Of a DNA stretch of 64,000 bases, positions 47,178-59,600 are shown piece after piece; position 1 is the stretch's first letter, and each line of letters opens with the position of its first letter. A model generated the notes under the pieces. That model made no database searches and was not told the DNA's origin. It was given only the letters and a program-made list of their open reading frames with translations. The stretch comes from Gonatopus flavifemur. Lineage: Eukaryota > Arthropoda > Insecta > Hymenoptera > Dryinidae. The stretch covers positions 27,812,001-27,876,000 of the forward strand of contig JAFFJZ010000007.1 of NCBI GenBank assembly GCA_018340375.1, read 5' to 3'. Position numbers and translations under genes: made by a program.

Positions 47178-48245
47178 TACAGCGAAACTTTTGTTTTGCT
47201 GAAAGATGTCTACTAGATATCTAAAAGATTTCTTATGCAACACTTTTCACTGTCTTTAAGATATCTTCGTCAGATATAAGCCAGGACAGTTTGGTCATTG
47301 GTTCCGTCTTTGAGAATCTGGGATATAAATGGTTAGATACATTAGAATTATCAAATCATCGACTGTCCTGGTTTTTATCTGGCAACCCTAGTAGTATCAC
47401 TTTGTGGACGGAAAAATTGACGTTATTTCCAAAGTGTTGCCATGAAGTCAAGAAAAATTATAAATGTATGGGGTCTTTTGCATATGGAAGTACTAGTCTT
47501 TGGTTACAGAAAAACACTTTTTATTCAATTTCTTCAATCCAAAATGGTGGCATGGTATTACGGTCAAAAAAATACTTTTTCTCTCATGGTCAAAACGGGC
47601 GTACCGCTACAGGTCACAATTTTCAATCTAGAACACAAACTAAAAAAGTTCCCCAAAATATAGCTCGGAATCTAGCTATGTACGTAGGATTTTCAGGTGT
47701 TTTACTGATTTTATGGCCGATTTCCGGACGATTTTTTCGAAAAAAAAGTTTCAAAATGCCGCCATCTTCTTCAAAATTTGTTTTTTGAAAAAATCTTACG
47801 TAGATAGCTAGATTTTGAGCTATATTTTGAGGCAATTTTTTATTTTTTGTTCTTGATTGAAAATTGTGACCTGTAGCGGTACGCCCGTTTTGACCATGAG
47901 AGAAAAAGTGTTTTTTTGACCGTAATACCATGCCACCATTTTGGATTGAAGAAGTTGAATAAAAAGTGTTTTTTGTATCCAAAGACTGAGACTTCCATAT
48001 GCAGAAGATCTCATACTTTTATCATTTTTTTTTCCTTCGTGGCAACACTTTGAAAATAACGTCAATTTTTCCGTCTACAAAGTGATATTGCCCCTTAAGA
48101 AATCTAAAAGATGTCTTTAGATCACTTTTAGATGTCTCTTAGATTTGTTAAACGAAAACATCTTGATAATGAAAACTGTTGCATAAGAAATCTTTGAGAC
48201 ATTCAGTGGAAATCTTTTGGCCAAAGCAAAAATTTTTGCTGTATG
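47178..48245. mobile_element. AAGATATCTT/CAAAGCAAAA foldback split by another element
   Basis: Left piece 47178-47290 (AGCGAAACTTTTGTTTTGCT, AAAGATTTCTTATGCAACA) is mirrored by right piece 48098-48245 (TGTTGCATAAGAAATCTTTG, GGCCAAAGCAAAAATTTTTG). The foldback at 47389-48098 lies between them. Confidence 0.75.
47389..48098. mobile_element. Long foldback with arms of about 290 bp
   Basis: TATCACTTTGTGGACGGAAA and AAATTGACGTTATTTCCAAA at the left are mirrored by the sequence ending TTTTTCCGTCTACAAAGTGA. CCAAAATGGTGGCATGGTAT, CAAAACGGGCGTACCGCTAC and GAAAATTGTGACCTGTAGCG pair inside. The centre is near 47745. The long open frames on both strands are consequences of the palindrome. Confidence 0.88.
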
Positions 48246-48293
48246 GGTAACCTCACAACTGCTGTTCTTAATGACACATTTAGCAAGACAGCT

Positions 48294-48455
48294 TAAAGAT
48301 ATCCCTTTGAAGACATCTTCAAGATATGTCGAAAAGATGTATTTGTGATATCTTATCGATATGTCTTCGAGATGTCTTCCCAAAGATATCTTTGAGATGT
48401 CTTTTGGATATGTCTTGTAGATGTCTTTCAAAATATATCTTCAAGATGTTCATGT
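48294..48455. repeat. Cluster of AAGATGTCTT/AAGATATCTT words
   Basis: More than ten short blocks such as AAGACATCTTCAAGATATGT, GAGATGTCTT and AAGATATCTTTGAGATGTCT follow one another. It is related to the interior of the neighbouring MITE family. Confidence 0.7.
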
Positions 48456-51008
48456 TCATTGGAGATCTTCATAGATTTTTGTGAAGAAATATGTTTTGTG
48501 ACATAACACAATTCTTGATGAATTAATGATTCATCGATTCACCAGGACCATATTTTCAATTTTATTGATGCAAATTTTTCTCAGGATTAATTGAGCATCA
48601 CAAAATGGTGCAGCGATGCATCAAATCAACTTCGGATGAAAATTGAGTGGATTTTTGTTTATGAATACACAAAAAATCCCAATTGTTTAACGTACTAATG
48701 TACTGAAAAAACTGAATATATTAAATTTTTCCGTCCGATGTGGGGATTAATTTTCAGTTATTTTATTAAATCTTCAAAACATTCTCGAATGTAAGCATCA
48801 TTTCAACAAGTTATAAACAAAATGAACGATTGATGAGCGCGGTCGTTCTTCGCGGAGGAATCAATATATCGAAATTCCCACATCATTCACCATTTTCCTA
48901 ACGATGGACAGAAATGGTATTAATTCACATGGGGATATACGTTCATGCGGCAATATTGGATGTTATGTACACTCAACAACGTTCTTAATTAAAGCTTTCC
49001 CTGTGTGAGGGAAGGATAAAATCGCCCGAGAGTCGGATTAGCCCCACGAAATTCCTATCAAACTTGAAATGAATTCATGAGATCATGGGACAGAGCATCG
49101 AATGTGGTGGAGTTGGAAAACTTTTGACCATGACATACGATGAAACTGTGCTGATTCCCGCATAATTGCGTTAAAACTTTAAAATGTAGTGATGAAATAT
49201 TCTCCAGATATTAAATCGATACAAAGAATGTCCATCATCGCATTCAAATAGAATCACATTTATGAATCTGCGTATTTAGTGATGCAACAAAATTATATTA
49301 CTTTTACAAGTCACCCTATTCGATAAAATCAATGTTTATATTGTAAATAAGAGTTGGCGTGTGAGATAACCCCAACCTAATCCAACTAGTAAGCGGCTTG
49401 CAACATCCCCTGGTATATTGTGAAAAAAAACTGTTTGGTAGGCCAGCTCCGTCCTTGTCACCCAAATTACTCTGTCCTGTTACATGAAAATCAGATGAGG
49501 GCAGGAAAAGAGGAAGGAAAAGCGAAGAGGGTGAGGAGACGAGATTGTATCCAGGGCAATAGTTTATGTGTTTCTACTGGCCGTTTGGTGGTAGCTTGCA
49601 AACAAACCGCGTTCTGTTATTATTCCGCTCAGTAACCAGCCCCTGTTCTGCGATATCATCCTGGTTGCCAGGTGTGGAGATTTTCCTCCGCTTGAATGGC
49701 CGACTGGGGCCTATGCCAACAACGAGTATCTTTCAAACAATGTACACACTGAAACTGTATCACCAGTTTCGTTTTTTATATATCACATCCATTGGAAAAC
49801 ATCGCTGTACAAAAATTTTTCGTGATACAATAATAATAAGCATATTAAATTTCCTGTCGAGGGCCTGTATAATAGGTTTTTAACTTCCTTGTGCATTATT
49901 TTGCTTCAATAATTAATTTCTTGATAGCAGTTATATGGCGCAATCCCATTTTCATGAATCATCATACTCGCAGCACTTCAGAAAAAATAATTCCCAACAG
50001 TTATGAGCCAATCTTAAAATGAAATATAAAATTCTCGACCCTCTAAATTCTCGTCTGCTGCTATTGTGACGCAATGTGTTCTCTTTGTCGTAGAAACGCG
50101 AGACATTTTCCATAAATAAAAAAGGGAAACCCGAGGGTGCGCAGATGTGGTTCGCAAAAAAGCGTGGAATATCGACCGTATCTATTTGTCGACGCGAGTA
50201 GTAAAAGTTTTTCGCCGAACTAAACGATATCATTTACGTTGTTTTTTTTCTCCTTTCCTATACTCCACTTTCGTAGCATATGTTTTATCCAGCTCGCGTT
50301 AACTCGTAAACCTAAACGGCAACTCAAGTGAATATATGTATCATCCAGTGTTATATTTTGACAAAAGTTTGTGAAACTTCGCTGATACGATGATTAACTT
50401 TATACGATTAATGGCTATTGCATTCGGTTCTGGTATTGAATCAGAATCCAATATTCTGAATTCCGAACACGTATCATCGGATGCAAACTGTTCAAGTAAT
50501 ATCCAAATCAATTACGTCGAACTCTAGAGAATTTTTTCTCTATTCAATTTCATGGGATTTGATATTTATAGGAGAAACGATAAACTGACATTCCACTGTG
50601 ATCGATATACTGAAATTTATATCCTTGAGAATGTTGGAACCACATTTTTTATTCAGATTTGTATGCTCTAGAGATAAATGCATATGTATGAAAACATTTC
50701 TCGGACTGACTAGAACGTTTTAATATCAAATCTACATGGAGTTATTTACTTCGATCTATATAACGTATCCACAAATATATCGCTGATAAAACAACTCACC
50801 AAAAACGAATTAAACAAGGAATTACTATACTCACAAATATCCGGTAAAAGTTGTAATCTAAAGAATATATTACATTGTATCATTTTTCCCCTTTGAATAT
50901 CAATTTTAAAATTCAATCAACCCCGAAATATTTTTCACAGTATACTATTCGCATCAGAAGTGTGTTGATATCTTGTTTCAACACTCAACACATTCTCCCT
51001 CTGTAGTT
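48456..51008. other. Noncoding stretch, no gene supported
   Basis: A minus-strand frame from an ATG at 50233 (MISFSSAKNFYYSRRQIDTV...) has somewhat gene-like codons but no splice sites or family match. It could be a short exon. Nothing else of note. Confidence 0.4.
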
Positions 51009-51245
51009 TCAGCATTCTATGCTTTTTCGCTTCTTTGCTGCGCTTCTTTGTGACGTAGAAAAACGAGATTCAAAGCTAGAAGGTTTGGTTCTCCTGATGT
51101 AGGATATTCTTATACGAGAAATACTATTCCTCGCAACACTCGCTGCTTTTTCTTTGTGTCTTCCTATTTCACTTTCATCTCTTTCACTTTGCCGAAATGG
51201 AAATAACATATGACTAAAACAGTTTATGATGTAAGACAATTTCAT
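51009..51245 (-). CDS. Possible small basic protein or terminal exon
   Basis: From ATG at 51245 a 78-residue frame reads MKLSYIINCFSHMLFPFRQS, then an Arg/Lys/Ser-rich tail (RISYIRRTKPSSFESRF, SAAKKRKSIEC). It lies about 110 bases after the stop of the large minus-strand gene, on the same strand, with similar Ser/Arg-rich composition. The frame is open upstream to about 51300 without an ATG, so it may be an exon of a longer transcript. No polyadenylation signal was seen close behind it. Confidence 0.3.
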   Translation of the reverse strand: MKLSYIINCFSHMLFPFRQSERDESEIGRHKEKAASVARNSISRIRISYIRRTKPSSFESRFSTSQRSAAKKRKSIEC

Positions 51246-51353
51246 TCTTTTGCGAACAGATGGTCTCAAAATGGAGTATTCTATGTTACAAAATGGTTTC
51301 AGCTCTGACGTCTAGAAATGTTCCCCATGACCAAATCATTCATATCGTACTGA

Positions 51354-53785
51354 TTAATCTTTCCACAATTTATATTGCACGTCATAACTGTCTATCGGAG
51401 GATGGAAGCAACGTCCTCCTCCGGATGTAGTGTGATAAAATCCACGTTGCGTACAGGAGCTTCTTTTGCATTCCACTCGAATACCACAAGGATTACAAGG
51501 GTTACAAGGGGTGCAAGGAGGGCAAGGTTTGAAAGGAATCGCACAACCATCTCGAATTTTATCTTTTACGCCTAGTCCAGGGATGAAATTCCTTCCGTTG
51601 CTTATCATATCGATTCCTCGAAGCGGAGGTGAATGGGTTCTGTTTTCCAGCATCGAATAACCTGAGCAAGGCTGTTCAGGTGGAATTATAGTTTTGATGC
51701 AATCGCAATTTATGTTGAACAACGGACTGATATTCCCCACAAAAACTTGAGGTATCTTCGGTTCACAGGTTATGAACTCGTCTGCTCTAATTTGTTGTAC
51801 TCTTGGACGTGGCGAATCTATAAAAGTATTCACAACCGTGTGATTTGGTCTTTGACTGACCGACCTCCTTGAACTACTGGATCTCACAGTTCTATAAAAT
51901 GGTTTTTTACCGGGTTTAGATATTCGCGATTCTCTTGTTTGGGTCAAAGATTCTTTATAACCAACAGGAGATTCGGTAGAAGTACTCTTCTGACTCATTC
52001 TTGGAGCTAACTTAACACTCGATCTTGTCAATTCTGTCTGAATGGATTTCTCCCTATCTTCGTCATCTGTGGATGATTTATATAGTCGCGACGCATCTGA
52101 TGACCTTAATTGTTTGCTCGAAGCGTCTGAAATTTTTGCTTCTCTATTGTCTCCAGACCATCTAGGACTCCCTGAGATATTCGATTTTCTAATCAACATA
52201 GATTTATCTCGACTTTCATCTTTCGATGATGATGTCTTAGATTGGCGAGCTCTAGATTCTCTAGCTGATAATCCCGATATGCGCTCTCCTTCGCCTAACT
52301 CTTCTCCTTCAGATGTTTTTCTTGACCTCTCCTTGACTCGATCTTTGGATGGTAATTTAGAACTTTCCATATCACTCAATCTTTCAAATGATTCTTCTTC
52401 CTCCAGCTCTCCCTTTCCGTCTTCTTCCTCTTTTTCTCCTCCTTCAATCTCTCCTTCTTCCTCTTCTCTCTCTTCATTGTCTGTTATTTGCTCTCTGAAC
52501 ATCCTGCCACTACTTCGATCAATTGTTTTGACACCTCTAAGTGAGTCTGATCTAGGTGATCGACTAAATATTTTCCCTTCATCTTCTTTTGCCTGATCCG
52601 ACATCTCTGAGCCAACATCATTTTTCGGTACTCTTGTATCTCTTCGATCATCGGACCTGGGGACTGCTTTAGTGGATCGAGGTAATAGGGATCTCTTCAA
52701 CAGTTCCTCTGTTCCTGTTTGCACGGTTTTGTTATTGTCTTCTACGGATAGTCTCAAAGCCTTCCGATTATCCCCCTTTGTTTCTTTAGGCGAATTTTCC
52801 GATTCATCCCCGATTTCACGTTTAGGTGACAATTTGGAATACAGTTTGGTTACCCGAGTTGGTTCCGCTGCATCGGATGTGTTCCCTGGCGAAGACATCG
52901 CATCCGAGCTAACCAGTTCATTCGATACAGTGCTGCTCTGTTCAGTGTATACATTGTCCAGGTCCCCGGGTCTGGATTTCGTTTTTTTGTCGACGTCGTC
53001 ACCACCCGATAGTCTGAAAGTGTTTTGTCCACTTGATTCAGATTTCATACGAGAGTACGATAATGTAACTTCCCTATTCGATGTTTTCATAGGTTCCTCC
53101 CTAAACTCATTCTTTACAGACGATTTGAGATTCTTCTTGGTGAAAGATTGTGATTTCATACTTGATTGCGATAAACGCGATTCGCTTTCACCTTCGCGCA
53201 ATTCTTTCGAGCGTAATTTACGTTTATACCTCTTTTTGATGTCATTCTCAGAGGATACGACGGTACTGCTGGATGTTGATTCAATAGATGACTTTACAGA
53301 CTGAGTGAGACTGTCGAATGAACGTGGAGGAGTTATATCATCAGGGCTTTCAAATATTAAATGAAGTTGTTTTTCGGTTGAGTTCTCCAAAGCTTTTGAA
53401 TTTTCCGAAGTTAAGCAGGCTTTATGAGGACCATGAGTGTAGGACCAAACTGTGCCATTACAATTAGAAATTTGAATATCATAAATGACATCCAATTCCA
53501 TATCCATCATCGCGTTCGAAATTTCAAGCTCAATCTCATCTTCCATCACGATTGTTTGATTTTTCATAGGGGATATGATTGTTTTCGCAGCATGCGATTG
53601 TACGGTTCTACATTTCTCTCCGGTCTTACTGTCATGTTTTTCAATCATCTCTAGTTTCTTCTGAAAAACGTGATCATGGATATGCAAGGAAATTTTTCAT
53701 AAAACAGTGATTTATTATTTCTTACCGAACTTGGTAGTTTTCCAATAGCCGTTTCGACTTCATCGATACGTTTAACGACGCTCAT
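51354..53785 (-). CDS. Two-exon gene for a 788-residue Ser/Arg/Glu-rich protein with Cys-Pro C-terminus
   Basis: Exon 1 (53785-53726) encodes MSVVKRIDEVETAIGKLPSS. A 65-base intron (GTAAGA...TTTTTCAG, 53725-53661) follows in phase 0, and exon 2 (53660-51354) continues KKLEMIEKHD to KLWKD and stop. The ATG context (ATAAAATG) is good. The body is low-complexity: Ser/Arg/Lys/Glu-rich, with an acidic run EEREEEEGEIEGGEKEEEDG about halfway and SSSRRSVSQRPN near residue 610. The last 130 residues carry Cys clusters, including NCDC, a CPPCTPCNPCNPC series and HTTSGGGRCF. No enzyme domain is visible. It lies head to head with the gene at 56628. Family unknown; likely disordered. An unseen upstream exon is possible. 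Confidence 0.78.
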
Positions 53786-54659
53786 TTTTATCTCTTTTCC
53801 AATTTTAAACAATATCAATGGTTTCCAAATAATAATTTGATTCGCGTCCTTGTAAATTTTGGATGTACCCCATGTAACCAAAGAGTAACCGTCACCTAAA
53901 TTTGGTCATCATTTAGGAAGCCTTTTCATGGTGATTTAAAATCACTGGATCTTTCCTTAAACGAAACGTTTAAAATGAAACATATCGTGTATGTATGTGT
54001 ATTTCAAAATACATTCAATTCATTCTAATTTCACGAAGGACTTTATAACAGCTTCTTCTGTGATTTTCTGAAATAATAATTCTCTCAATTACTCAGAATT
54101 AATGAATTATGCTATCAAAATACCTTGGTACAAAGTGATTACTTGTTATTAATTTTTCATTCCTTTCCATTGCTCCTCATTTTTCGATTTTTGCCATTTT
54201 TTTTAGATTTAATTCATAACTATTTTTCAATCACAATGATTTATCAGAATTTTCATTGGAAAATAGTAGCGAACACATTGTAAGGTTAGAGGAAATCTGA
54301 AACATTGTTATTGCGTGAACTTAGTCGTACACATTTATTTATATCATACCTATCTGTATGTAGTTCATGGATTACGTATATTCATCTCAGTGAAATTCTT
54401 CCATGTTATTGAATATCATGTGATGTCATTTTTCGATTTCTTCTTGGTAACCTCAAAAAATTCTAAATTATTTCATTACTCTTCAAACACAAGTTTTTGA
54501 TCATTATTATACCACGTCGATAGATTGAGAAGTAAGCAATTATGCAGTTAATATCCCCGTAAGTGAATCAACTGACAATTTTAGTATATACTATTCAATG
54601 CAGAAGAGTACAAACAACAATTCGGTATTCCAAACTGAATTTTTGACATCAAACATATA
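53786..54659. other. Intergenic region upstream of the minus-strand gene
   Basis: AT-rich. The frame upstream of the ATG at 53785 stays open to about 53881 but has no ATG. No TATA box at a convincing distance was seen. Confidence 0.4.
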
Positions 54660-56109
54660 TTAGGTGTACAAATATGGTTTGGGACAGTTTTCAAAAAATT
54701 CAAGATTGATTAAAAAAGAAGTGAAACCCAGTTATTCATCGAAATAATCTCCATCGCACTGAATGACCTTCAGCCATCTCTCAGGTAACTCGCAGATGCC
54801 TTTCGCGAAGAAACTTTCATCTTGCGAGGGGAGAAATTTAGTGACCCATTTATCCACTTCTTCAAATGTTTTGGATCGCACGTCGGACAAATCGTTCTGA
54901 TAATCGGATGGGGCTAAGTCTGGTGAATACGCCGGGTGTGGTACAGCTTCCCATCTAAGCGTTAGTAACGTATCCTTGACCGGTTTACCCACATGAGGCC
55001 GCGCGTTGTCATGGAGCAGTTTTACTGGACGTTTTCCTTTGCCAGAAAATGGATGTTTCTTCTCAATTTCTTGATTCACTTGCATCAATAGATGACAATA
55101 ACGATCGGCAGTAACTGTTTTACCAGGTTTGAGAAGTTCATAATACAGTACGTCTTTCATATCCCACCATATGCACAACATGACTTTGTTACAATGAACA
55201 TTGCGCTTTGAGGTGGATGTTGTCGGCTCGCCAGAGTCAACCCAATGATATTTGCGTTTTAGATTATCAAAATAAATCCACTTCTCATCGCCGGTCACAA
55301 ATTTCCACAAGAAAGACTTTCTATGCCAGATAACATTCTGTGCGCGCAAAGTTTGAGCCTCGAGAGCCGCGTTTTTATGCGCGCAGTTCACCAATGATTC
55401 TCTGGCAAATAATACTATCACTCGCCATATGCACGCAAATAGCAATCACGCTCACGTATGAGCGTGATGGCTTGCAGTTCTGTCAACAGAAAGCGACGCA
55501 CATGGATTCGACTTTGCTAGCGATTCATTAACTCGATTTGCACGTGAATCGCTTACATTTGCGCGCAAAATGCTATTAGGGTATGTTGCTTGTTGTAAAG
55601 ACTCACAAAAATGTTAAGACGACTGTTTTTATTTTCCTGAGTCAGAAAGTGTGGTACCCACTTCGTTCCTTTCCGAATCTTACCCATTGCTTTTAGATGA
55701 ACAAGAGTTTTTATCCAGCAACGCTTGCAGTTCCTGATCGTCCACCTTCACAGGAGACCCGGTGCGTTCACGGTCACTAACGTCGGAATCACCCTCTTTG
55801 AATCACTTATACCAATACTCACATGTACTTTTAGATACAATGTTGTCTTAAGAACAGAACATATCGCTTCACACGCTTTCCTAACACTATTTCCTTGATG
55901 GAATTCATAGCGAATACAGTGTCTAATAAATAGCTTATCGGTCTGCATGTTTAATTCACAGAATTTCTAGGTTATGTTTATGATTTCTTTACGTTTCGAT
56001 ACTAAATATCAAGCGCCATCTATCATGAGTGAGCGGGACCTTTGAATTAATTTAGGATAGCTTTTATGATACAAAATCGAAGTGTCCTAAATCTTATTTG
56101 TACATCCAA
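54660..56109 (-). mobile_element. mariner element, third lineage, about 1450 bp
   Basis: Terminal repeats are TTAGGTGTACAAATATGGTT on the left and, reversed, TTGGATGTACAAATAAGATT on the right; both continue to a GGGACA/AGGACAC block. TA flanks both sides (54658-54659, 56110-56111). The lineage differs from the two other mariners. Confidence 0.88.
54732..55948 (-). pseudogene. mariner transposase, catalytic half intact, N-terminal half broken
   Basis: The C-terminal 200 residues are open: VTGDEKWIYFDN with the first Asp, LLHDNARPHV with the second, and HPAYSPDLAPSDY with the third. The last two Asp are 34 residues apart (DD34D). The end is GDYFDE and stop at 54732. The N-terminus starts at an ATG at 55948 (MQTDKLFIRHCIRYEFHQGN, then VRKACEAI). 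From about 55850 to 55445 the frame changes and stops occur, so the DNA-binding half is damaged. Compared with the other two mariners here it lacks the MDETW wording and clearly belongs to another branch. Confidence 0.88.
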
Positions 56110-56627
56110 TAGTTTGCGAATGTTACTATTCACTCGTTTTCAGAGAATATGATTCAAAAATGCATAACATGTTTACAACCTGACCAAAGTGCAGTGATAT
56201 TTTTCCAAGTATTTAGGGTTAGTCGAACGCCTAAATGGCTCCACGTGTAGACGTTTCAACACAAAAAATGTCAGTTCACTGGTTTTATGTCTTATTCATT
56301 GTTCTCTTCTACTATTGCCTTCTATTCGAACTTGAAGTGGTAAATTTTCATTATTCAGCGCTCAATCTTCACACTCTGCACATACGTCATGCAGACTAAT
56401 CTCGCTACCTCGATATTTGAAATTTACTTTGATCATGCAACCATTGGATAATCGTTCTACCATTTGTGATATCTGCGCACACTAATTTCATAATCGGAAC
56501 AACCTTTTGGACACACGATTATTCCGGTATTCAATATTATTCCCATGATTCATCAGGATGAAGAAGAACAATAAGAAAAATCTCCGAGCATCAAAATCCT
56601 CATTCGATACTTTCATTGGATTTTAGA
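56110..56627. other. Upstream region of the plus-strand Cys-rich gene
   Basis: No clear TATA/initiator pair. ATTGGATTTTAG just before the ATG at 56628 could be a splice acceptor, so a 5' exon may lie upstream. Confidence 0.35.
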
Positions 56628-59600
56628 ATGTTTAACGAAAAATGCTGTGCCCATTCATCTCACATCATTGATGAAATTGACAACAAAAATTGTCAGCATT
56701 GTGGAAAATTGGAAGAAATACATTGCGGGTATTCGTTTCCATAGTCCCTGTTCCAAGAAATAAGGACACTATAAGATCCTTGGTGAAAAAATATTTATCT
56801 GAAAATATCTGCGACTTTTGAAATACTTTTAAAATCTCTGAAAAACTTCAGAAAGTAAATCACAATATAATTTGTCTGAAATTTTCAGAAAATTCTCTCC
56901 ACCAAGGAATATGAATCATGACCCTCTGAAAAAATAATGAAGAACAAATGTTATTGATTTTTGCAGCAACTGTTGGTCTTTGGTAGATGAGACTCATAAA
57001 AAATGTCAACCGATGGTAATGTGTGACAATTGTCGCAGAAATCATACCATGAATCATGAAGAAAATCAGTATAACCCATCTAAAAGTGATATTGAAATAA
57101 ATATCTTATCGATGCATCATTCATTTTGTGACCAGCAGCTTTCCAATATAAAATTGCAATACCACACGATGTGTCATCAAAACTGCAGCAATCATTTCTT
57201 ACAAATTCCAAAACTGCATGCAGGAAATTCTGTCAGATTCAGGATTGAAGAACCAAAGAACATGAAAAGAATTTGCAATGGAAGTGAGTGGAATGTGATT
57301 CCAAACGAGTTGGGAACCCGATCACATTGTTGTATTAGAAAATTACAAGGCGTGAAATGCGAAGATTATGAAGAAAAATTTCCTGTGAACGTCAACACGA
57401 GAGATTTCCACCAGGGCTTGTATGAATGTTGCAGTCACGGAAAGATCGGACATGACAATTATTGTGATGTGAATCGCACGTGTGCTGCAGAACAAAATTG
57501 CATGAAATGCGATGCGCAGCTGGAGGTACATGAAAAATCTTATTCGCCGTGCAAGTTTTTTCAACAATCAAATTACAGTGCTGAAGAATTATGCAAAATT
57601 GAGAATGCAAACTATGGTGATTGTTGCGAAGGAAGTAACGATAAGAATGTTTGTGATGTATGTAGAAAATGTAGAGCTTCGACAACAAGTACTTACGTGG
57701 AAACTAGTGGAAGTTTGATAGAAATGCGAAATTCAGCGTCTCAACACTCCAAATCTTCCGATAGGGACGATAAAAAAATGAAACAGATGTTTGAGAAAGC
57801 GACGTTGATAACGGATGTAACAGAATTAAATCCCATTTCAAATCATGACTTTCAGAAAAATAAGTCATCGCAAGAGAAAATCTTTACGGATCATGAAGAT
57901 GTAACCGTTCCTGAAATGAAAAATAATGAGAAACATGTGATTTCGCAGAAAGCATCAAATGAATGTACAGAATCAGATGAAATTGCGATGAATTATGAGG
58001 ACGAAGGAACTCATTTGAATGCGGAATCTATTGCCGCAAAGAGGTTAGTAAATACTTTCAATTTGAGATTATATCGATTCACACCCTGCTTAGAGAATCT
58101 CATTGATTCCGATGCAGAAAACCAATTCAAACTCATTCAAAATTGATTCTCAATGGGTTTGGATTAATTTTCTCCGTCGGAATCAATGAGAATCGATCGG
58201 TTCAATGAGATCTTTCAAGCAGGGCAGCTACTCAAATCGACGATTTTTAATCATCCAACCCAAGTACTTGCCACAGTTATTCACCCAGGAAGCAATGAAA
58301 TATAACCATTCATTTGTAAAAATGGTATTTGAATGACAGAATCGCTAGATTACAATGTAAAAAATAATTGTGGAATTTTCCCCCAAAAAATGGTGGCAGC
58401 AAAGTTCCTCCACAGATGGGGAATTTTTCACCATAATTTGGTGGACTTTTCCTCAATTTGTAGAAGATTCAGCACCCAAAAAAAGGAATAATTTCTTAAA
58501 GTGGTGGAGAAATGCCTCATTTTTTATGGAAAAACAATTCCTATACGATGAAGGGACGCAATCCATCAACAGTGTGAAGAAAAACTGCTAACATTTTTTA
58601 CAATGTAATAATGGCGACTAAGTTATTCAGTACCGTATTAGAAATGCCTAACATACCCGGACAACATTTTGAGTTGGATCTGTCAAGTTCTGTCTGAGAT
58701 GGCTTGGTTTGTACATCAGTTTCAAAACTCACGGACTGCCAGACAAAGCCAAACAGAACCTGTCTATAGCAATCAGATTGCTGTCTTGTTAGCAATCACC
58801 AAGCTAGGGACAAAGCCGACCAAATCCTGACAGAAAATTATATGTCAGACATTTGGAATAGGGTCTCCACGTTTATAAGAATGACAACCGTTTTCATGTG
58901 TATAGACGTTGCACTCTAGAAATTCTCTAAGTCTCCAAAGGCCTCATCAGACCGTTGTAAGACATTCGCAAGGCCTGGCAAGGTCTTGTAATAGCCTACA
59001 GAATGACTAGAGTAACCTTTACTGGGCTTATCGCAAAGCTGTCTCTCACTTGTCGTTTGTCCATGATAATTATTACATTCTACTCCTCTCACCCCTTAGA
59101 GGAGTGCGATCGGCCCAACGATATAAATAAGTGCCACGACTATATAAAGTGACAGCTACTTTCGTTAGCTGTTTCAAGTCGCTGTCAGAGCTTCTCTCTT
59201 TTTTCTGTGTAAATATGACAATATCTAATACATTTCCAATGAATTCAGGTCAAATGTCACTAAAAATGAGCAAATACCTAACAAACGTTCGTGGTGGACT
59301 GACATTCGGAACGGGAAAATTCTATCCCAAATGCAGGAATCTTGCAAGAATTTGTTCTCTTCATTTATAATAAACATGAACAAATCTGTGAAAAGAGTGG
59401 CTAGAACAAAAAAGAGAGTTTGGAGAAGCCCAAGCGAGATTGTGCAACGAGAAAAATGTTCTTGCGTTAAGATTCCTAAATCGTCATCGAGCAGTAAAGT
59501 ACATCAATTCAATACAGAATCTTCGCAAAAGCCACACCAACAAAATACAGTTGAGAATATAATGAACGAAAATTACATGTACGAACCTGAGCTCACTAGA

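Noticed and set aside
47291..47982. Frames of 165 (plus) and 119 (minus) codons
   Set aside because: They share peptide segments such as SIQNGGMVLRSKK because they lie in the two arms of a foldback; this reflects DNA symmetry, not coding.
52042..53304. Long plus-strand frames of 184 and 210 codons
   Set aside because: They are antisense shadows of the Ser/Arg/Glu-rich minus-strand gene; their Ser/Leu/Asp-rich composition is the complement of its Arg/Glu/Ser codons.
57343..57688. Minus-strand frames of 74 and 98 codons
   Set aside because: Antisense shadows of exon 2 of the Cys-rich gene.
58044..58146. Continuation of exon 2 of the Cys-rich gene to the TGA-type stop at 58146
   Set aside because: Sequence past GTTAGTAA at 58044 looks like intron and repeat (TTCAAACTCATTCAAAATTG words), and the downstream exon joins in phase.
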